Source: Akkermansiaceae bacterium
GTDB taxonomy: Bacteria; Verrucomicrobiota; Verrucomicrobiia; Verrucomicrobiales; Akkermansiaceae
Reading direction: 5' to 3'
Assembly (NCBI GenBank): GCA_905182405.1
Contig: CAJJBQ010000002.1
Location: 2,156,483-2,220,482 of the forward strand
DNA length: 64,000 nt
Shown: piece by piece, positions 61,586 to 64,000 of the stretch
Numbering within the stretch: the stretch's first letter is position 1
How the letters are laid out: each line of letters begins with the position of its first letter
Made by a program: the position numbers and the translations under genes
The notes under the pieces: generated by a model
Told to the model about the DNA's origin: nothing
The model's database searches: none
Seen by the model: the letters and a program-made list of their open reading frames with translations, nothing else

Positions 61586-63007
61586 TTAACCAACCGAACC
61601 TTCCATCTCGAGATCGATGAGGCGCTTGAGTTCGACCGAATATTCCATCGGAAATTCTTCGACGAGGTCGTTGATGAAACCATTCACCGCGAGCGACATC
61701 GCCTGGGTCTCGGAGAGGCCACGCTGCTGCATGTAGAAGAGCATTTCCTTGGAGACCTGACTCACGCTTGCTTCGTGCTGCGTGACGTGCTGGTTTCCTT
61801 TGACGGAGATCGCAGGATAGGTATCAGTGCGGCTCTTCGGATTGATGAGCAAGGCGTCACATTCGGTGTTATTCTTACAGCCTTTAAGGTGCTTGGGAAT
61901 GTGAACCTGACCGCGATAAGTCGAGCGACCTGCGCCGATGGAGATCGACTTGGAGATAACGTTGGAAGTCGTGTTGTTCGCGGCGTGAATCATTTTCGCA
62001 CCGGTGTCCTGATGCTGACCGTCGTTTGCCAGAGCAATGGAAATCACTTCGCCACGAGCGCGCTCCCCTTTCATAACAACACCGGGATATTTCATGGTGA
62101 GACGGGACCCAATGTTACAATCGATCCAACGAATCTCGGCGTCTTCGTGGGCCAGGCCACGCTTGGTGACGAGGTTGAAGACATTGGAGGACCAGTTCTG
62201 AACGGTGATGTATTGAATCTTGGCGCCCTTCATCGCGACCAGCTCCACAACAGCCGAGTGAAGCGTGGCAGTCTCAAATTTTGGTGCGGTGCAGCCTTCC
62301 ATATACATAACCTCGGAACCTTCGTCAGCGATGATGAGCGTGCGCTCGAACTGACCGAAGTTCTCGGAGTTAATGCGGAAGTACGCCTGAAGCGGGTGCT
62401 TCACTTTCACTCCTTTTGGAATGTAGATGAAAGATCCACCGGACATTACCGCGGAGTTCAGTGCGGAAAATTTATTGTCGCCCACCGGGATCACTTTTCC
62501 AAACCAAGGGCGGAAGATATCTGCGTGCTCCTTGAGGCCTTCGGAACAGGTCACGAAGATCACGCCTTCTTCAGCGAGTGCTTCCTTGACGTTCGAGTAA
62601 GCGGCTTCGGAGTCGTATTGCGCTTCCACACCAGCGAGGAAGGCCCGCTCCTGCTCGGGCACACCGAGGCGGTCAAAGGTTTCAAGAACCTCAGGAGGCA
62701 CGTCGTCCCAAGAACGCTTGGGCGTCGCTCCATCAGAAAGGTAGTAGCGGATTTTATCGAAATCGATCGCGTTGAGATCCTCCGTCGCCCAGTTCGTTGG
62801 CATCGGCTTGGATTCAAAGACTGCGAGCGCCTTGTGACGAAACTCGTTCACCCAAGCTGGCTCATCTTTAACCTTGGAGATGTAGTCGAGGGTGTCCCCG
62901 TTGAGACCGGTGCCGGCATCAAATTTATGATTTTCCGGAAACGAAAAATCTCCGATGTTGTCTTTCTCAAGAGCGACTTGCTGGACGGTGGCGGTTTCTG
63001 AGTTCAT
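61586..63007 (-). CDS. sufB: Fe-S cluster assembly scaffold SufB
   Basis: The 473-residue protein has the usual SufB length and motifs: GLNGDTLDYISKVKDEPAWV, DFDKIRYYLSDG, DVPPEVLETFDRLGVPEQER, VIFVTCSEGLKEH, FIYIPKGVKVKHPLQAYFRI, EGCTAPKFETATLHSAVVEL, and the C-terminal GCKNNTECDALLINPKSRTD, QHEASVSQVSKEMLFYMQQRG. SufB with SufD and the ATPase SufC assembles clusters from sulfur supplied by SufS. The ATG at 63007 overlaps the hicA stop by four nucleotides (ATGA). Translation of sufB is therefore coupled to the toxin gene, an arrangement I do not recall from other suf operons. Confidence 0.95.
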   Translation of the reverse strand: MNSETATVQQVALEKDNIGDFSFPENHKFDAGTGLNGDTLDYISKVKDEPAWVNEFRHKALAVFESKPMPTNWATEDLNAIDFDKIRYYLSDGATPKRSWDDVPPEVLETFDRLGVPEQERAFLAGVEAQYDSEAAYSNVKEALAEEGVIFVTCSEGLKEHADIFRPWFGKVIPVGDNKFSALNSAVMSGGSFIYIPKGVKVKHPLQAYFRINSENFGQFERTLIIADEGSEVMYMEGCTAPKFETATLHSAVVELVAMKGAKIQYITVQNWSSNVFNLVTKRGLAHEDAEIRWIDCNIGSRLTMKYPGVVMKGERARGEVISIALANDGQHQDTGAKMIHAANNTTSNVISKSISIGAGRSTYRGQVHIPKHLKGCKNNTECDALLINPKSRTDTYPAISVKGNQHVTQHEASVSQVSKEMLFYMQQRGLSETQAMSLAVNGFINDLVEEFPMEYSVELKRLIDLEMEGSVG

Positions 63008-63180
63008 GACGAAAGTTTTTTGATAATGCTCTTTGTAAGGTGTTCCTTGATTTCGCGGTGTCGCGGAATCGGTTGGCAGACTCCAGTATTTTTATTTTGA
63101 TACCAATCGTGTTTGCCGCCGCGTCGGATGAATTCGCAATCGCGAGCTTTGGATTTCTTGAGAAGGTCGGCACACTTCAT
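63004..63180 (-). CDS. hicA: HicA-family mRNA interferase toxin
   Basis: The 58-residue protein (MKCADLLKKSKARDCEFIRR onward) has the HicA double-stranded-RNA-binding-like fold pattern. The catalytic histidine is His24 in RRGGKHDWYQN, and the family-typical ending is PIPRHREIKEHLTKSIIKKL. HicA toxins cleave mRNA and are held by HicB. The ATG at 63180 overlaps the expected hicB stop (TCATGA), and its own TGA overlaps the sufB ATG. It is intact in sequence, including the histidine. It sits between sufC and sufB with no promoter gap, so it should be made whenever the suf operon is transcribed. Confidence 0.85.
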   Translation of the reverse strand: MKCADLLKKSKARDCEFIRRGGKHDWYQNKNTGVCQPIPRHREIKEHLTKSIIKKLSS

Positions 63181-63364
63181 GAGATCATGAGCTCGCCGTG
63201 GTGTTTGACGTGCGGAATTTCTCCGCTGGTGAGGTCTTGGTAGAGATCGATGAGAGTTCTTGCAGATCCTGAAGGTCGCTTCCCTGAGTCTCATAATCAG
63301 GGTAGTCGTCGAGGTATCCGAGGAAGTCGGAGCCGTCCTGCCAGTAGGTAAACGCAAGTTTCAT
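63177..63364 (-). pseudogene. hicB: HicB antitoxin, frameshifted by one base
   Basis: The ATG at 63364, 4 nt after the sufC stop, starts MKLAFTYWQDGSDFLGYLDD and continues YPDYETQGSDLQDLQE, a HicB N-terminus. At codon 36 (63257-63259) the frame breaks. The shifted frame continues TLIDLYQDLTSGEIPHVKHH and GELMIS to a TGA that overlaps the hicA start. Restoring one base gives a normal HicB of about 63 residues. As written, the protein would end at 63185 after a false tail. A sequencing error, a real inactivating deletion and a programmed frameshift all remain possible. In HicBA pairs the antitoxin neutralises HicA and represses the operon. Confidence 0.8.
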
Positions 63365-63368
63365 GTTC

Positions 63369-64000
63369 TTAAGCAGATTGTTTGAGGAAATCGTAGCCGC
63401 TCTCCTCGAGTTCGAGAGCGAGTTCGGCACCGCCGGATTTGACAATCTGGCCATCGGACATCACGTGAACAGCATCTGGCTTGATGTAGTCGAGAAGACG
63501 CTGGTAATGGGTGATGATCAAGAAGCCGCGGCCCGGAGAACGCATTGAGTTGACCCCTTTTGCAACCACCTTGAGCGCGTCGATATCGAGACCAGAGTCG
63601 GTCTCATCGAGCAAAGCATAGCGCGGATCGAGCATCATCATCTGAAGGATTTCGTTACGCTTTTTTTCACCACCGGAGAAGCCTTCGTTAACAGCACGCT
63701 TGGTGAACTTGCGGTCCATTTCGAGACCATCCATCTTGGCATACATCGATTTATAAAAGGCCACCGCATCAATCTCTTCGCCATCGGGCATGCGGGCCTG
63801 TAGAGCCGCACGAAGGAAGTTGGCATTAGAAACCCCCGGGACTTCAGCAGGATACTGGAAGGCGAGAAAGATTCCGGCACGTGAGCGCTCATCGACTTCG
63901 AGCTCGGCGATATCGACACCATCAAGGAGAACTTTTCCGTCCGTAACGACATAATCCTCATGACCAGCGATGATCTTGGAAAGAGTGGATTTACCAGAAC
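63369..64000 (-). CDS. sufC: Fe-S assembly ATPase SufC (5' end cut by window)
   Basis: The visible 210 codons run to the right edge, where the reading begins inside the Walker A motif (SGKSTLSKIIAGHEDY). About 35-40 N-terminal residues are outside the window. Diagnostic parts are RSRAGIFLAFQYPAEVPGVS, the ABC signature NEGFSGGEKKRNEILQMM, Walker B ALLDETDSGLDIDAL and the switch histidine in FLIITHYQRLLDYI. SufC powers cluster building on SufBD. It is the first visible gene of the operon and is followed after 4 nt by the hicB frame. Confidence 0.95.
   Translation of the reverse strand, partial: SGKSTLSKIIAGHEDYVVTDGKVLLDGVDIAELEVDERSRAGIFLAFQYPAEVPGVSNANFLRAALQARMPDGEEIDAVAFYKSMYAKMDGLEMDRKFTKRAVNEGFSGGEKKRNEILQMMMLDPRYALLDETDSGLDIDALKVVAKGVNSMRSPGRGFLIITHYQRLLDYIKPDAVHVMSDGQIVKSGGAELALELEESGYDFLKQSA

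Noticed and set aside
61775..63001. 408-codon open frame on the plus strand
   Set aside because: It is antisense to sufB, which is unmistakable.
1..64000. tRNA, rRNA, riboswitch and insertion-sequence genes
   Set aside because: I looked for cloverleaf, conserved RNA and transposase signatures and saw none. By-eye inspection can miss small RNAs.

Overview
The window looks like a chromosomal segment of a PVC-superphylum bacterium, most likely Verrucomicrobiota and probably marine. The evidence is three DUF1552/DUF1592 gene pairs with planctomycete-type cytochrome motifs, two giant 'PVC-type' SGNH-dehydrogenase-HEAT-cytochrome c proteins, FG-GAP/ASPIC-UnbV proteins, a CotH/lamin-tail surface protein, a PEP-CTERM protein, a non-canonical Nramp transporter, and few clear Shine-Dalgarno sites. 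Planctomycetota remains possible. No tRNA, rRNA, CRISPR array or intact mobile element was seen.

Layout. 0-12.3 kb: a left-truncated FG-GAP protein (minus), a decayed kinase/etherase relic, the first SGNH-dehydrogenase-cytochrome c protein, an SMP-30 propeller protein, a sialidase-like BNR protein, a redoxin-heme c-copper monooxygenase-like protein, an M24 peptidase, and a 5'-truncated 6-phosphogluconolactonase-like gene. 12.3-20.5 kb (minus): a PDZ/HEAT protein (DUF6288-like) and a 1768-residue CotH/lamin-tail protein. 20.8-22.1 kb: threonine synthase. 22.2-26.6 kb (minus): an operon SDR, diketo-deoxy-fuconate hydrolase, L-fuconate dehydratase, Nramp-like transporter. This is the lower half of the non-phosphorylative L-fucose pathway. 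27-28 kb: a lipoprotein esterase flanked by a shared hairpin repeat. 28.3-32.2 kb (minus): DUF1552-DUF1592 pair 1. 32.4-36.6 kb: a TctC-TctB fusion, TctA and a sulfatase without signal peptide, in one tight operon. 36.7-40.0 kb: a double alpha/beta-hydrolase protein and a second M24 peptidase. 40.0-48.6 kb (minus): a five-gene operon of a metallopeptidase followed by two alternating DUF1592/DUF1552 pairs. 48.9-52.4 kb (minus): two neighbouring secreted proteins carrying three copies of one lectin-like domain. 52.6-60.0 kb (minus): a 1220-residue CRTAC1-type protein, an MFS transporter relic and the second SGNH-dehydrogenase-cytochrome c protein. 60.2-64.0 kb (minus): a suf operon, sufC (cut by the window end) - hicB - hicA - sufB - sufD, followed by a Phd/YefM-like antitoxin remnant.

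How the genes fit together. Secreted esterases, sialidase-like and sulfatase genes, an uptake system with a probably cytoplasmic sulfatase, and the fuconate branch suggest use of sulfated, fucose-rich algal polysaccharide; that is inference. The DUF1552/DUF1592 and SGNH-dehydrogenase-cytochrome c proteins are exported, heme-binding and of unknown biochemical role.

The most unusual feature is the HicBA toxin-antitoxin pair built into the suf iron-sulfur assembly operon with 4-nt ATGA overlaps. Its antitoxin reading frame is broken by one base. Several other loci (1.7 kb, 11.4-12.3 kb, 56.3 kb, 60.3 kb) hold gene relics, so this chromosome appears to be shedding genes by internal deletion.
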